A stretch of DNA of 64,000 nt from Salinicola salarius (GTDB taxonomy: Bacteria > Pseudomonadota > Gammaproteobacteria > Pseudomonadales > Halomonadaceae). The stretch's first letter is position 1, and each line of letters opens with the position of its first letter. The notes beneath the pieces are model-generated. The model did no database searches. It was not told the origin of the DNA and saw nothing but the letters and a program-made list of their open reading frames with translations. Location: positions 62,001 through 126,000 of the forward strand of contig NZ_NHOU01000009.1 of the NCBI RefSeq assembly GCF_002179555.1. Reading direction: 5' to 3'. Both the position numbers and the translations under genes were made by a program. Positions 35,689 to 44,397 of the stretch are shown one piece after another.

Positions 35689-36606
35689 ATGGCCGATCAC
35701 GATGGTTTCGACACGCCCCCGACATCGATGGCTGCCCTGCAGGCACTCTCGATCGCCGCGCGCCGAGGAGAATCCCGGGCGCCCAGATTGACTCCGGGTG
35801 GCCTCAAGCTGCTGGAACAGCTGCTCGCAGCCCCGGAACTGGCAGCGACGCTGAGCATTTCGGCACTGGCCCGGCAGCATGGCGTCAATGCCTCCAGTCT
35901 GACTCGCCTGGCACACGCGCTGGAGTTGACCGGGTTCAAGGCCTTCCAGGCGCTGTTTCGCGCCGATGCCGCCAACGGGGCGTTCTATTCGACCCGCGCC
36001 GAACGTTTGCTCGATCTCGGTCAGGTGCCGAGCGAGGGTGACCACCCGGTTCAGCGGCAGACGTTGTGGCAGGAGGAGATGGGCAACCTCTCGCGAACGG
36101 CCGAAGGGCTCGACGAGGCGAGGCTGGAGCAGGCCGCCCGGGCGCTGATCGATGCGCGTCGCGTGCATGTGGTCGGTCAGCGCGCCTGCTTCGCGGGGGC
36201 GCATTATCTCTCTTATTACCTGGGCTACCTGCGCAGTGACGTACGCCTGATCGACTCGCTAGGCGGCCTCAATCTCGAGGCGGTACGAGAGCTGGGGGAG
36301 GGCGATCTGGTGGTGGGCATCAGCTATCGGCCGGAGACCCGGATCAGCGTCGATTACTGCCGGCAGGCGCTGGAACAGGGGGCGCAACTGCTCGCCCTGA
36401 CCAATCACGGCTCCGCCCGGCTGGCCACGATGACCGAGCTGACGCTGCTCGCGTCTTCCGAAGGCCCTTTCTTCTTCAATCCCATGAGCAGCCTGTTCGT
36501 GGTGATCGAAATGCTGTTGTCCCACATGGCCCACGAGATGGGCGGCGACGCCGTGGCGTCGATCCGCCGTCGTGAAGCCTTGATCGCCCGTTGGCAGATC
36601 GAATGA
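35689..36606 (+). CDS. MurR/RpiR-family transcriptional regulator
   Basis: 305 residues. N-terminal HTH_6 region at about 25-85 (LTPGGLKLLEQLLAAPELAATLSISALARQHGVNASSLTRLAHALELTGFKAFQALF), then a SIS sugar-phosphate-binding-like domain from about 135 (DARRVHVVGQRACFAGAHYLSYYLGYLRSDVRLIDSLGG, EGDLVVGISYRPETRISVDYC, LLALTNHGSARLA). In this family the SIS domain senses phosphosugars, but amino-acid-linked members exist. A PLP aminotransferase gene follows at 60 bp and is probably its target. Confidence 0.92.
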   Translation: MADHDGFDTPPTSMAALQALSIAARRGESRAPRLTPGGLKLLEQLLAAPELAATLSISALARQHGVNASSLTRLAHALELTGFKAFQALFRADAANGAFYSTRAERLLDLGQVPSEGDHPVQRQTLWQEEMGNLSRTAEGLDEARLEQAARALIDARRVHVVGQRACFAGAHYLSYYLGYLRSDVRLIDSLGGLNLEAVRELGEGDLVVGISYRPETRISVDYCRQALEQGAQLLALTNHGSARLATMTELTLLASSEGPFFFNPMSSLFVVIEMLLSHMAHEMGGDAVASIRRREALIARWQIE

Positions 36607-36665
36607 TTGATCTACCGTGATACCCATGCAAACCGATACTCATGCAAACCAGGAATCCTGCCGCC

Positions 36666-37961
36666 ATGACCGCTTGTCAGGGGCTTGCTGCCGCCCTATT
36701 GAATCGTGCCTACGCCGACGACCTCAACGCCACGCCGGCGTCCGATACCTTATTGATCAACGAACAGTCGCGACTGCTGGAATCTCGAGGCGAGCGCGTC
36801 ATCAAGTTCGGCTTCGGTCAATCGCCGTTTCCGGTCTATCCACCTGCGGTGGAGGCTCTGGCCCGTCACGCCGATCAGAAAGCGTATCTCCCCGTGCAGG
36901 GATTGCCGGCGCTACGCGAGCAGGTCGCGGCTTTCCACCGCGAGATCGACGGCACGTCGTGGTCGGCCTCGCGAGTGTTGATCGGCCCCGGCAGCAAGTT
37001 GCTGCTGTTCGCCTTGATCAAGGCGCTACCGGCGGCGGAAATCCTGATCCCCGCGCCGGCTTGGGTCTCCTATGCGCCGCAGGCGCGTCTGGCAGGGCAG
37101 ACCGCAGTCAAGCTGGCGGCGAGTTTCGAAACGCGCTGGCAGATCACGCCCGAACAGCTCGAGGCGCATTGCCGTGAAGGCGGCAGCCGCCCCCGATTGC
37201 TGATACTCAATGCACCCGGCAATCCCACCGGGTTATCGCCCGAGGCCGACAGCCAGCAGGCGCTGGCCGAGGTGGCGCGCCGCCATGGCGTGATCGTGCT
37301 GGCCGACGAGATCTACGGGCCGCTGGATCATGACGGATCTCATGGCGCCTTCGCACTCGACTACCCCGAGGGCACGGTGACCACCAGCGGCTTGTCGAAG
37401 TGGTGTGGCGCGGGCGGGTGGCGGCTGGGGGTGATGCACGTGCCCGAAGCGCTGGGAAACGAGATTTTCTCGCGCCTGCTGGGCATCGCCTCGGAGACCT
37501 GGTCGAGCGTTGCCAGCCCGGTTCAGGAGGCTGCCTGTGTCGCCTATCGGGTCACGCCCGAATTGACCGAATACCTCGATCGCCATCGGGCCTGGCTGAG
37601 TCTGATCGGTCACTGGTGTGGGACTCGGCTGCAGGCGGCGGGCATTCGCACTCATCTTCCCGACGGCGGCTTCTACCTGTTTCCCGATTTCGAGGCGCAT
37701 CGCGAAGGGCTGGCCCGGCGGGGCATCACCACCAGTGCCGAGCTGACCGCACGGCTGCTCGCTGAGACCGGCGTGGCGTTGCTGCCGGGCAGTGCGTTCG
37801 GTTGCGATCCCGCCCAGCTCACGGTGCGTCTGGCCTATGTGGATTTCGATGGCGAGACGCTGCTGGCGCAGCAGCCGCAGCGCCATGACGATCCCATGGC
37901 GTTACCGGCGCTGAGCAAGGTCCGCGACGGTGTTCAGGCTATCGTCGAATGGTTACCATGA
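36666..37961 (+). CDS. Class I/II pyridoxal-phosphate aminotransferase
   Basis: 431 residues from ATG 36666, which has AGGA about 11 bases upstream; an in-frame ATG at 36642 has no ribosome-binding site. Fold-type I motifs: GQSPFPVYPPAVEALARHADQKAYLPVQGLPALREQVA, LILNAPGNPTGLSPEA, VIVLADEIYGPLDHDG, the PLP-lysine in VTTSGLSKWCGAGGWRLGV, and the C-terminal carboxylate-binding arginine region LTVRLAYVDFDG. Amino-donor specificity is unknown. The RpiR gene upstream likely controls it. A duplicated CATGCAAACC lies just upstream. Confidence 0.9.
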   Translation: MTACQGLAAALLNRAYADDLNATPASDTLLINEQSRLLESRGERVIKFGFGQSPFPVYPPAVEALARHADQKAYLPVQGLPALREQVAAFHREIDGTSWSASRVLIGPGSKLLLFALIKALPAAEILIPAPAWVSYAPQARLAGQTAVKLAASFETRWQITPEQLEAHCREGGSRPRLLILNAPGNPTGLSPEADSQQALAEVARRHGVIVLADEIYGPLDHDGSHGAFALDYPEGTVTTSGLSKWCGAGGWRLGVMHVPEALGNEIFSRLLGIASETWSSVASPVQEAACVAYRVTPELTEYLDRHRAWLSLIGHWCGTRLQAAGIRTHLPDGGFYLFPDFEAHREGLARRGITTSAELTARLLAETGVALLPGSAFGCDPAQLTVRLAYVDFDGETLLAQQPQRHDDPMALPALSKVRDGVQAIVEWLP

Positions 37962-38101
37962 GCGGAGGACTGATTGGGAAATAGCGCTCAAGTTTCTTAA
38001 GGAAACATTAAATTTCCTCGAGAAACACTTCTGCGGGGAACTCTCCGCCATGAGTGGCATCCCATGACAGCACATGCATAAAATCGTACTTGGAGGTATT
38101 C

Positions 38102-38491
38102 ATGCAAAGGATCACTGCATTTCTCGCGGCAGCAATGATGACGACCGGTCTCGCCAGCGTACCAGCCATGGCGCAGGACCAGAACGCAGCCGGCAGCGGT
38201 TCGCAGACACAGGCACCTGCCCAGAACTTTTCCGATGATCAGTTGCAGCAGTTCGCCGATGCCTCTCAGAACATCGCGATGATCTCTCAGGATTACACCG
38301 AGCAGCTGCAGAACGCCTCCGATGAAAGCGAGCAACAGGAGATTCGTCAGCAGGCCAATGACGAAATGGTGCAGGCGGTTCAGGACAGCGGCATGAGTGT
38401 CGAGCAGTTCAACTCCATCGGCCAGGCCATCCAGCAGGACCCGCAGCTGATGCAGCGCGTCAAGGGCATGGTCCAGCAGCCGCAGCAGTAA
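38102..38491 (+). CDS. Secreted DUF4168 protein
   Basis: 129 residues; GGAGG five bases before the ATG. Signal peptide MQRITAFLAAAMMTTGLASV, cleavage near PAMA|QDQNAAG. The mature protein is short, Gln/Asp-rich and probably helical: FSDDQLQQFADASQNIAMISQDY, EIRQQANDEMVQAVQDSGMSVEQFNSIGQAIQQDPQLMQRV, the DUF4168 pattern. Periplasmic or surface location; no known function. Ends at a strong bidirectional terminator shared with the PRC-barrel gene facing it. Confidence 0.88.
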   Translation: MQRITAFLAAAMMTTGLASVPAMAQDQNAAGSGSQTQAPAQNFSDDQLQQFADASQNIAMISQDYTEQLQNASDESEQQEIRQQANDEMVQAVQDSGMSVEQFNSIGQAIQQDPQLMQRVKGMVQQPQQ

Positions 38492-38528
38492 TCGTATCAG
38501 GGTGCAGCGGCCTGTCAGGCCCGCACAT

Positions 38529-38563
38529 GAAAAAACCGCCGACATCGAGTCGGCGGTTTTTTT
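38529..38563. terminator. Bidirectional Rho-independent terminator
   Basis: ACCGCCGAC (38535-38543) and GTCGGCGGT (38549-38557) pair around a five-base loop, with an A-run before and a T-run after. It serves both convergent genes. Confidence 0.95.
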
Positions 38564-38609
38564 GTGCTAGTCATCTAGCGGTTCGACGCTCCAGGGGAGC
38601 GTGATGCGA

Positions 38610-39143
38610 TCAGTTGTTGTCGATCGCGTCGCTGGCGTCGTCAAGAAGGTCGGAGGTGGCAGCCTTGGTGTCTTCCCAGGCACTGGAAGCCCCTTGCTTG
38701 GTGTTTTCCCAGGCGTCGGCAGCCTGCGTCTTGGCCTGTTGCCACCAGTCGTTATCGTATTCGGGCTGCTGCTTCAGCGCACTTTCGTCCATGTCGAGAA
38801 CGACGCGATACTCGATGTTGTCGAGGTTATCGTCGTTGTTGGTTTCGACCGTGAAGTCGCCTTTCTGGACCACGAAGTCCTTGTCGCCTATGTCGAGTAC
38901 GCCACCGGCTTCGACGACCAGGGCCTGGATGCTCATGTCTTCGCCCAGCAGGATGTCGTCGACGTCGCCAATGTCTTCATTCGGTTGGCTGGACAGGAAG
39001 ACGTCTGCATCCATCAGTTCATCGGCGGAATAGAGGCCTTGCGGGCCCGTATTGTCCTGCGCCAGGGCGGCCTGGGACATCATCACGCTGCCGGCTGCCA
39101 GCGTGGCCACGCCGAGTGTCTGCTTCCATGACAGGTTTTGCAT
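38610..39143 (-). CDS. Secreted PRC-barrel protein with amphipathic C-terminal tail
   Basis: 177 residues, AAGGAG six bases before ATG. Signal peptide MQNLSWKQTLGVATLAAGSV with cleavage near ALA|QDNTGPQ. A PRC-barrel lies at about residues 38-115 (LMDADVFLSSQPNEDIGDVDDILLGEDMSIQALVVEAGG...). The tail (residues 125-177) has repeats of the type AADAWENTKQGASSAWEDTK, reminiscent of stress-related amphipathic helices. PRC-barrels fold as small beta-barrels in photosynthetic reaction centres, RimM and envelope-stress proteins. Acidic and periplasmic; an osmotic or envelope-stress role is a guess. Four 16-bp repeats lie directly upstream. Confidence 0.85.
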   Translation of the reverse strand: MQNLSWKQTLGVATLAAGSVMMSQAALAQDNTGPQGLYSADELMDADVFLSSQPNEDIGDVDDILLGEDMSIQALVVEAGGVLDIGDKDFVVQKGDFTVETNNDDNLDNIEYRVVLDMDESALKQQPEYDNDWWQQAKTQAADAWENTKQGASSAWEDTKAATSDLLDDASDAIDNN

Positions 39144-39176
39144 CTGTGTCTCCTTGCCTTGCGGCTTCTTGGGCGT

Positions 39177-39240
39177 GCAGCTTTCTGTGCATGCAGCTAT
39201 CTATGCACGTGACTATCTATGCATGCAACTCTCTGTAATC
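39177..39240. repeat. 16-bp imperfect tandem repeat, 4 copies, upstream of PRC-barrel gene
   Basis: Copies at 39177, 39193, 39209 and 39225 follow GCAGCTATCTATGCAT with several changes each. They fill the 5' leader/promoter side of the PRC-barrel gene on the minus strand. The ATGCAT parts are self-complementary. Confidence 0.8.
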
Positions 39241-39256
39241 CATTAATTTTTAAAAG

Positions 39257-39271
39257 ATTACACTTTGTAAT
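39257..39271. promoter_or_regulatory. Palindrome upstream of the PRC-barrel gene
   Basis: ATTACA-CTT-TGTAAT is a perfect 6-3-6 inverted repeat in an AT-rich patch, 114 bp before the start codon. A regulator site or part of the promoter is possible; the protein that binds is unknown. Confidence 0.4.
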
Positions 39272-39308
39272 GTAGTTGCTCACTGTGCTTTTGCAAGCCA
39301 GGGAGGCG

Positions 39309-40184
39309 CTACAGCATGAAGGCCAGTTCCAGCGGCAGGTACACGAAGGCCAGCACGGTGGAGCAGAAAACCAGACTGGCGACGTACTCCGGTTCGCGAC
39401 GAGAACGTTGCGCGAACAGGTAGTTGTAGACGGCGACCGGCATGCTCATCTGGAGCGCCACGGCGCTGGCGGCCACTGGCGGCAGGCCGAACCACGCCGC
39501 GATGCCGAACGAGAGGGCCAGCGCGATGGGCACGCGGCACAGCGTGAACAGAAATCCCGAAGACAAGCTGCGGGCCTGGATGCTGGCCAGCGAGACGCCC
39601 AGGGTGATCAGCATCAGCGGGATGGTCAGGCCGGAAAGAAGGTGGACGGTATTGCCGAGCCACGCCGGCAGATGGACGCCGGACAGCAGCAGCACCAGCG
39701 AGATGGCGATGCTGTATAACGTGGGATTGCGGACCAGCATCTTCCAGGGGTTGCCGCGCGTCGCCATCATCATGCCGACGGTGAACTGGATCAGCGCATT
39801 GGCGACCCAGGCCGTCATGGCGAAGGTGAATCCTTCCTTGCCGAAGGCGTAAAGCGAAACCGGCAAACCCATGTTGCCGGCATTGGGATACATCATCGGT
39901 GAGATGATCACCTGCCAGGGTTTGCCCAGCAGCCTGGCGACGCCGAAACTCGCTACCGCCATGCCGGCGAGCACCACGAAAGTCGTGGCGAGGGTGCGCC
40001 CGAAGGTGTGAGGGTCGACCTCGGCATTGGCGAGGGAGGCCAGGACCAGTGCCGGCGTACCGATGTTGAATACCAGCTTGGTGACGAACTCGGTGGGATA
40101 GCTCAACCCCAGGCGAATCCAGCCGAACCCGATGCTCGCTCCAACCAGGACTGGTGCCATGACCGCGAACAGTTGAGCAAGCAT
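39309..40184 (-). CDS. AEC-family (auxin efflux carrier type) transporter
   Basis: 291 residues, AAGGA six bases before ATG. About ten hydrophobic helices are present. Mid-protein helices show MMYPNAGNMGLPVSLYAFGKEGFTFAMT, the conserved N-rich break of the family, and the C-terminal half begins SGLTIPLMLITLGVSLAS, the second repeat signature. Members export or import small organic acids such as malate or malonate. No partner gene is evident. Confidence 0.92.
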   Translation of the reverse strand: MLAQLFAVMAPVLVGASIGFGWIRLGLSYPTEFVTKLVFNIGTPALVLASLANAEVDPHTFGRTLATTFVVLAGMAVASFGVARLLGKPWQVIISPMMYPNAGNMGLPVSLYAFGKEGFTFAMTAWVANALIQFTVGMMMATRGNPWKMLVRNPTLYSIAISLVLLLSGVHLPAWLGNTVHLLSGLTIPLMLITLGVSLASIQARSLSSGFLFTLCRVPIALALSFGIAAWFGLPPVAASAVALQMSMPVAVYNYLFAQRSRREPEYVASLVFCSTVLAFVYLPLELAFML

Positions 40185-40318
40185 CGAATATCCTTGAGCC
40201 CTTTAGCCTGACTGAGGGCGGTGAGAGAGAGCGACAAAAATGGAAGCCCGTATTGTCGTCAATCCATCAGGCGACTGGCAATGCGCGTTTGCCGATCACC
40301 GCCACGTGCCCCTGCCGA

Positions 40319-41338
40319 TCAGGCCATTTCGACCACGATGCGTCCATGGTGGTTGGCGCAGGTTTCCAGATAGCGATGTGCCTCGACCATCTCCTCGAAC
40401 GAGAAGCGGTAGTCGATCTGCGGCTTGATCTTGCCGGCCCGGGTCATCCGCTCGACCTCGGCAATGGCTCGATCCAGTGCTTCCCGGTTCTGGGGGATGC
40501 CCAGCTCCGGCTTGCCGCTGAAGTTGGAGAGGCAGTGCACATGGAACTGGATGTTCTTGCGGAAGGCGGCCTGAGCCGGGAACGTGGTCTGGTTGCCTCC
40601 CAACAACCCGTAGAGCACCAGGCGCCCGCGGGGTGCCATGACGTCGCCCAGCAGGTTCATCTGGGGGCCGCCCAGCGCATCGAGCACCACATCGACCCCA
40701 TGGTGATCGGTCAGCTTGCCGATCCGGGTGACGAGATCCTGGGTTTCCGTGTGAATCACCGCGTCGGCGCCCAGAGACTTGAGATAGTCGATCGCTGACT
40801 CGTGCGGTGTCGCCGCGATGACCCGGGCGCCCAGCGCATGGGCGATCTGGACGGCGTAGGGGCCGCCGATATGGCAGGCGCCAGTGATTAGCACCGTTTC
40901 GCCGGGTTTGAGATCGGCGACCTCGCGGAATCCCAGCCAGCTGATCAGCGACGGAACGTAGTGAACGCTGGCTTCGGCCGGGGTCAGGCAATCCGGATAG
41001 GCAATGAGCGCCTCGGCCGGCAGCAGCACGCGCTCGGCGTGTGCCATATACTGGTTGGGGTCGAACGCGGGGATCGATGCGACGCGCTCCCCCGGCGAGA
41101 AGGCGGTCACGCCCGGGCCGATGGCAATGACCGTACCGGCCATTTCGCTACCCGTGCCGGCCGGTAGTCTGGCCTCCGTGGGCGCCATGTTGCGCCGCCA
41201 CAGGATGTCGTACCAGTTGAGACCGAGCGCCTCGGTTTCGATCAGGACTTCCCCGGCTGCGGGGTGCGGGTCGTCGCGCTCAATGATTTCCAGAACGTCG
41301 GCGTCGCCGAAACGTTGAAACTGTATCGCACGTGACAT
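40319..41338 (-). CDS. MDR-family dehydrogenase (quinone-oxidoreductase-like)
   Basis: 339 residues from the ATG with GAGG six bases upstream; a start four codons earlier is less supported. The GroES-like domain reads HPAAGEVLIETEALGLNWYDILWRRN and AGTGSEMAGTVIAIGPGVTAF. The nucleotide-binding turn ETVLITGACHIGGPYAVQIAHALGARV lacks the GHE and four-cysteine zinc motifs, which points to the zinc-free NADPH:quinone reductase branch. It is divergent from a LysR gene that probably regulates it. Substrate unknown. Confidence 0.9.
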   Translation of the reverse strand: MSRAIQFQRFGDADVLEIIERDDPHPAAGEVLIETEALGLNWYDILWRRNMAPTEARLPAGTGSEMAGTVIAIGPGVTAFSPGERVASIPAFDPNQYMAHAERVLLPAEALIAYPDCLTPAEASVHYVPSLISWLGFREVADLKPGETVLITGACHIGGPYAVQIAHALGARVIAATPHESAIDYLKSLGADAVIHTETQDLVTRIGKLTDHHGVDVVLDALGGPQMNLLGDVMAPRGRLVLYGLLGGNQTTFPAQAAFRKNIQFHVHCLSNFSGKPELGIPQNREALDRAIAEVERMTRAGKIKPQIDYRFSFEEMVEAHRYLETCANHHGRIVVEMA

Positions 41339-41408
41339 CGTGCACCTCAATGATTCCAGAGCTTGCCCCGACTCTATCGGCGATGACAGGCAAACACTAT
41401 GCTCGAAG

Positions 41409-41436
41409 ATCGATAGTGGTTATAACGCTTATCGAT
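41409..41436. promoter_or_regulatory. Inverted repeat in the MDR-lysR divergent promoter
   Basis: ATCGATA (41409-41415) and TATCGAT (41430-41436) are exact complements with a 14-bp spacer, lying 71 bp from the MDR start and 82 bp from the lysR start. The spacing suits a LysR-type regulatory site. Confidence 0.5.
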
Positions 41437-41517
41437 ACAGAACCCCGATGGCGGTCGCCGTCGGCGGGCTCCGGGAGCAAGGAGCGGGGGCCGCCGGCCG
41501 TCGAAGGGAGGAGATGC

Positions 41518-42429
41518 ATGAACCGTAGTGACCTGCGCGGGGTGGATTTCAAGCTGCTGGTCGTGTTCGAGACCCTGATGCAGGAGCGCAGCGTCTCGCG
41601 GGCCGCGGAGCGACTGTTTCTGGGCCAGCCGGCCACCAGCGCCTCCCTGGCCAGGCTCAGGGATGTCTTCAACGACCCGTTGCTGGTGAGAACCGGCCGC
41701 CAGATGGTGCCGACCGCTCGCGCTGAGCAGATCTACGAACAGTTGCAGCCTGCCCTCGATGCCATCTCCAACGTGCTCAGCCGTACCAGCGATTTCGACC
41801 CCGAGACCAGCGAGGCGGTGTTTCGAATCGGGCTGAGCGACGATATCGAATTCGCCCTGCTGCCGGCGCTGCTCAAGCGGTTGCGGACCGAAGCGCCGGG
41901 CATCGTGCTGGTGGTCCGGCGGGCCGATTTTCATCTGATGCCGCAACTGCTCAATACCGGCGAAGTGACCGTTGCCGCCGGCTATGCGCGGGAGCTGCCG
42001 GCCAATGCGAAGCAGAAGATCCTGCGCCACAGCCGCGCCAAGGTACTGCGGGCGGACAGCCGCCCCGGGGCGTTGACCCTCGACGACTACTGCGAACGGC
42101 CGCATGCGCTGGTGTCGTTCGATGGCGATCTCAATGGCTATGTCGACGACCTGCTCGCCGAGAAAGGGCGCAAGCGCCGCATCGTGCTGGCCGTCCCGCA
42201 GTTCAACAGTCTGGCATCGCTGTTGCGGGATACCGACATGGTCGCCACCGTGCCGGATTACGCCGCGGACGTGCTGGCGGCACAGGGCGGGTTGCGGGTG
42301 GACGAGATGCCGCTGGAGCGTGCGCCGTCGCCGTTGAGCATGGTGTGGCAGAGCGTCTACGACAACGACCCTGCCGAGCGTTGGCTGCGCTCGCGAATTC
42401 AGATGATGTTCTCCGACGACGAAACGTGA
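41518..42429 (+). CDS. LysR-family regulator (NodD/LeuO branch)
   Basis: 303 residues from ATG 41518 with GGAGG seven bases upstream; a longer in-frame extension crosses the promoter and is rejected. The HTH is LRGVDFKLLVVFETLMQERSVSRAAERLFLGQPATSASLARLRDVFNDPLLVR, typical of the NodD/LeuO-like branch. Effector domain follows with FRIGLSDDIEFALLPALLKRL. It reads away from the MDR dehydrogenase gene. Confidence 0.93.
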   Translation: MNRSDLRGVDFKLLVVFETLMQERSVSRAAERLFLGQPATSASLARLRDVFNDPLLVRTGRQMVPTARAEQIYEQLQPALDAISNVLSRTSDFDPETSEAVFRIGLSDDIEFALLPALLKRLRTEAPGIVLVVRRADFHLMPQLLNTGEVTVAAGYARELPANAKQKILRHSRAKVLRADSRPGALTLDDYCERPHALVSFDGDLNGYVDDLLAEKGRKRRIVLAVPQFNSLASLLRDTDMVATVPDYAADVLAAQGGLRVDEMPLERAPSPLSMVWQSVYDNDPAERWLRSRIQMMFSDDET

Positions 42430-42677
42430 CCGGTGTGCGAAACGGCCCATCACACGCCAGCCATGGCACTTCCGGGGATCTGCCGACCTGACGCGGCTTG
42501 ACTTCATCAGTGAAGATCAGAATCATTCGCGCCTGCGGTCAGCCGAGGAGATCTCGGCGCCGCGCGCCTCGTTCGACGCCTCGACTCGTCAGCTCGGCCC
42601 GCGTTGCGATGAAACGCCGCCGTCGCTGATTCGTGCAGGCCTCCCGATCGAGCCCAATCGCCGGCTACGGAATCCGA

Positions 42678-44354
42678 ATGGAACTACTGCGCGTCGTCTT
42701 TCGTCACTATCGCTGGCCGTTCATCGGCGTCATGCTGCTCAGTCTGCTGAGCGCGGCGCTGGGGATCGGCGTCATCGCCTTCATCAACCACTACCTGATC
42801 GTCACCGACGGCACCGCGATGACCGCGTTGCTGCCTTTCATCGGGCTGGTGGCGCTGCTTCTGGCAGTCACGCTGGGATCGCAGCTGGCACTGACGACGC
42901 TGGGCCACCATTTCGTCTACCGGTTACGCGGCCGCCTGATCAAGCGCATTCTCGATACCGACATCGAACGTCTCGAGCAGCTCGGCAGCGCGCATCTGCT
43001 GTCGTGCCTTTCCAGCGACATCCGCAACGTGACCATCGCCTTCGTCCGGCTGCCGGAACTGGTGCAGGGCGTCGTCATCACGCTGGCTTCCGTCGCCTAC
43101 CTGTTCTGGCTCTCGCCGCCGCTGCTGCTGATCACGGCGATCTGGATTGCCGTGACCATGCTGGTCGGCTGGTGGCTGGTATCGAAGGTTTATCACCACA
43201 TTCATATTACCCGCACCACCGACAGCCGGCTCTACCAGGACTACGAGACGATCATTCACGGGCGCAAGGAGCTGGCGCTCAACCGCGACCGCGCCCGGCA
43301 CCTACTGGAAGAGGTCTACGGTGACAATGCCCGCACCTATCGCGATCACATCATTCGCGCCGACACCTACCACCTGAGCGCGGGCAACTGGACCAACATC
43401 ATGATGCTGGGGGCCATCGGCCTGGTGTTCTTCCTGGCCAACGGTCTGGGCTGGTCGAATACCGCCGTGGCGGCGACGTTCTCGCTGACCCTGCTGTTTC
43501 TGCGCTCGCCGCTGATCCAGGCCGTCGGTGCGACGCCGACGCTGATCACCGCGCAGGTTTCCTTCGACAGGCTGCGCGAGCTGGCGCTGGCCGAGTACCG
43601 TGAAGATTTCGATCTGGTCGAAACGCACAGCGAGTGGCAGTCGCTGGAGCTGCGCGACATCACCTATCGCTACCCGGCCAGGGCGGGGCGGGAAGGCTTT
43701 GCGCGCGTGGGTTTCGAAATAGGCCCGATCAATCTGCGCCTGGAGCGTGGCGAGCAGGTCTACCTGATCGGCGGCAACGGCAGCGGCAAGTCGACGCTGG
43801 CCAAGCTGTTGACCGGGCTCTACCGCCCGCACTCGGGCGAGATCCGTATCGATGACGAGGCCATCGACGAGGCGGGGTGGCATCGCTACCGGCAGCGTTT
43901 CTCCGCGGTCTACACCGATTTTCACCAGTTCGATCGGCTGATGGGGCCGCATGGCGGCAGCGCCGATCCCGCCCTGCTGGACAACTGGCTGCAGACGCTG
44001 CAGCTCGCCCGCAAGCTGCAGCTCGAGGACGGCCGAATCCTCGATACCGAACTCTCCCAGGGGCAGCGCAAGCGCCTCGCACTGCTGATGGCGCTGGTCG
44101 AGCAGCGTCAGATCCTGCTGCTGGACGAGTGGGCCGCGGACCAGGATCCGCAGTTCCGCCGCGCCTTCTATCGCGAGCTGATGCCGCGTTTCCGCGAACT
44201 CGGCATCACGGTCTTCGCGATCAGCCACGACGATCACTATTTCGCCCACGCCGACCGGCTACTGGAGATGCGCGATGGCCAGCTGCGCGAACTGACCGGC
44301 GACGAGCGTGAGCTGGCCAGTCGTGACGCCGTGGCCAGGATCGACACGCCCTGA
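42678..44354 (+). CDS. Cyclic-peptide-type ABC exporter (SyrD/PvdE/YojI family)
   Basis: 558 residues from ATG 42678; an in-frame GTG 15 codons upstream has no clear ribosome-binding site. Six membrane helices occupy about residues 5-285. The ATPase domain has Walker [16 protein letters not shown], signature [15 protein letters not shown], Walker [14 protein letters not shown] and H-loop [10 protein letters not shown]; the DEWAADQDP form is the hallmark of SyrD/PvdE/YojI exporters. These move syringomycin, pyoverdine precursors or microcin J25 to the periplasm. No biosynthetic gene is near, so the cargo is unknown. It is not a typical type I secretion ATPase for the convergent RTX genes. Confidence 0.9.
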   Translation: MELLRVVFRHYRWPFIGVMLLSLLSAALGIGVIAFINHYLIVTDGTAMTALLPFIGLVALLLAVTLGSQLALTTLGHHFVYRLRGRLIKRILDTDIERLEQLGSAHLLSCLSSDIRNVTIAFVRLPELVQGVVITLASVAYLFWLSPPLLLITAIWIAVTMLVGWWLVSKVYHHIHITRTTDSRLYQDYETIIHGRKELALNRDRARHLLEEVYGDNARTYRDHIIRADTYHLSAGNWTNIMMLGAIGLVFFLANGLGWSNTAVAATFSLTLLFLRSPLIQAVGATPTLITAQVSFDRLRELALAEYREDFDLVETHSEWQSLELRDITYRYPARAGREGFARVGFEIGPINLRLERGEQVYLIGGNGSGKSTLAKLLTGLYRPHSGEIRIDDEAIDEAGWHRYRQRFSAVYTDFHQFDRLMGPHGGSADPALLDNWLQTLQLARKLQLEDGRILDTELSQGQRKRLALLMALVEQRQILLLDEWAADQDPQFRRAFYRELMPRFRELGITVFAISHDDHYFAHADRLLEMRDGQLRELTGDERELASRDAVARIDTP

Positions 44355-44369
44355 CGGCATGACCGGCGG

Positions 44370-44397
44370 GGCGGCCTGACTACAGCGACAGGCCGCC
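44370..44397. terminator. Terminator-like hairpin between convergent genes
   Basis: GGCGGCCTG (44370-44378) and CAGGCCGCC (44389-44397) are perfect 9-bp complements with a 10-nt loop, but no T-run follows on either strand. It overlaps the last codons of the RTX gene. Confidence 0.45.

Noticed and set aside
40319-41338. Zinc-dependent alcohol dehydrogenase.
   Set aside because: Both the GHE catalytic zinc motif and the four structural cysteines are absent; the zinc-free MDR branch is a better fit.
42678-44354. Type I secretion ATPase for the convergent RTX genes.
   Set aside because: The DEWAADQDP motif and length match SyrD/PvdE/YojI exporters; no peptidase-like N-terminal domain and no HlyD or TolC gene is near.
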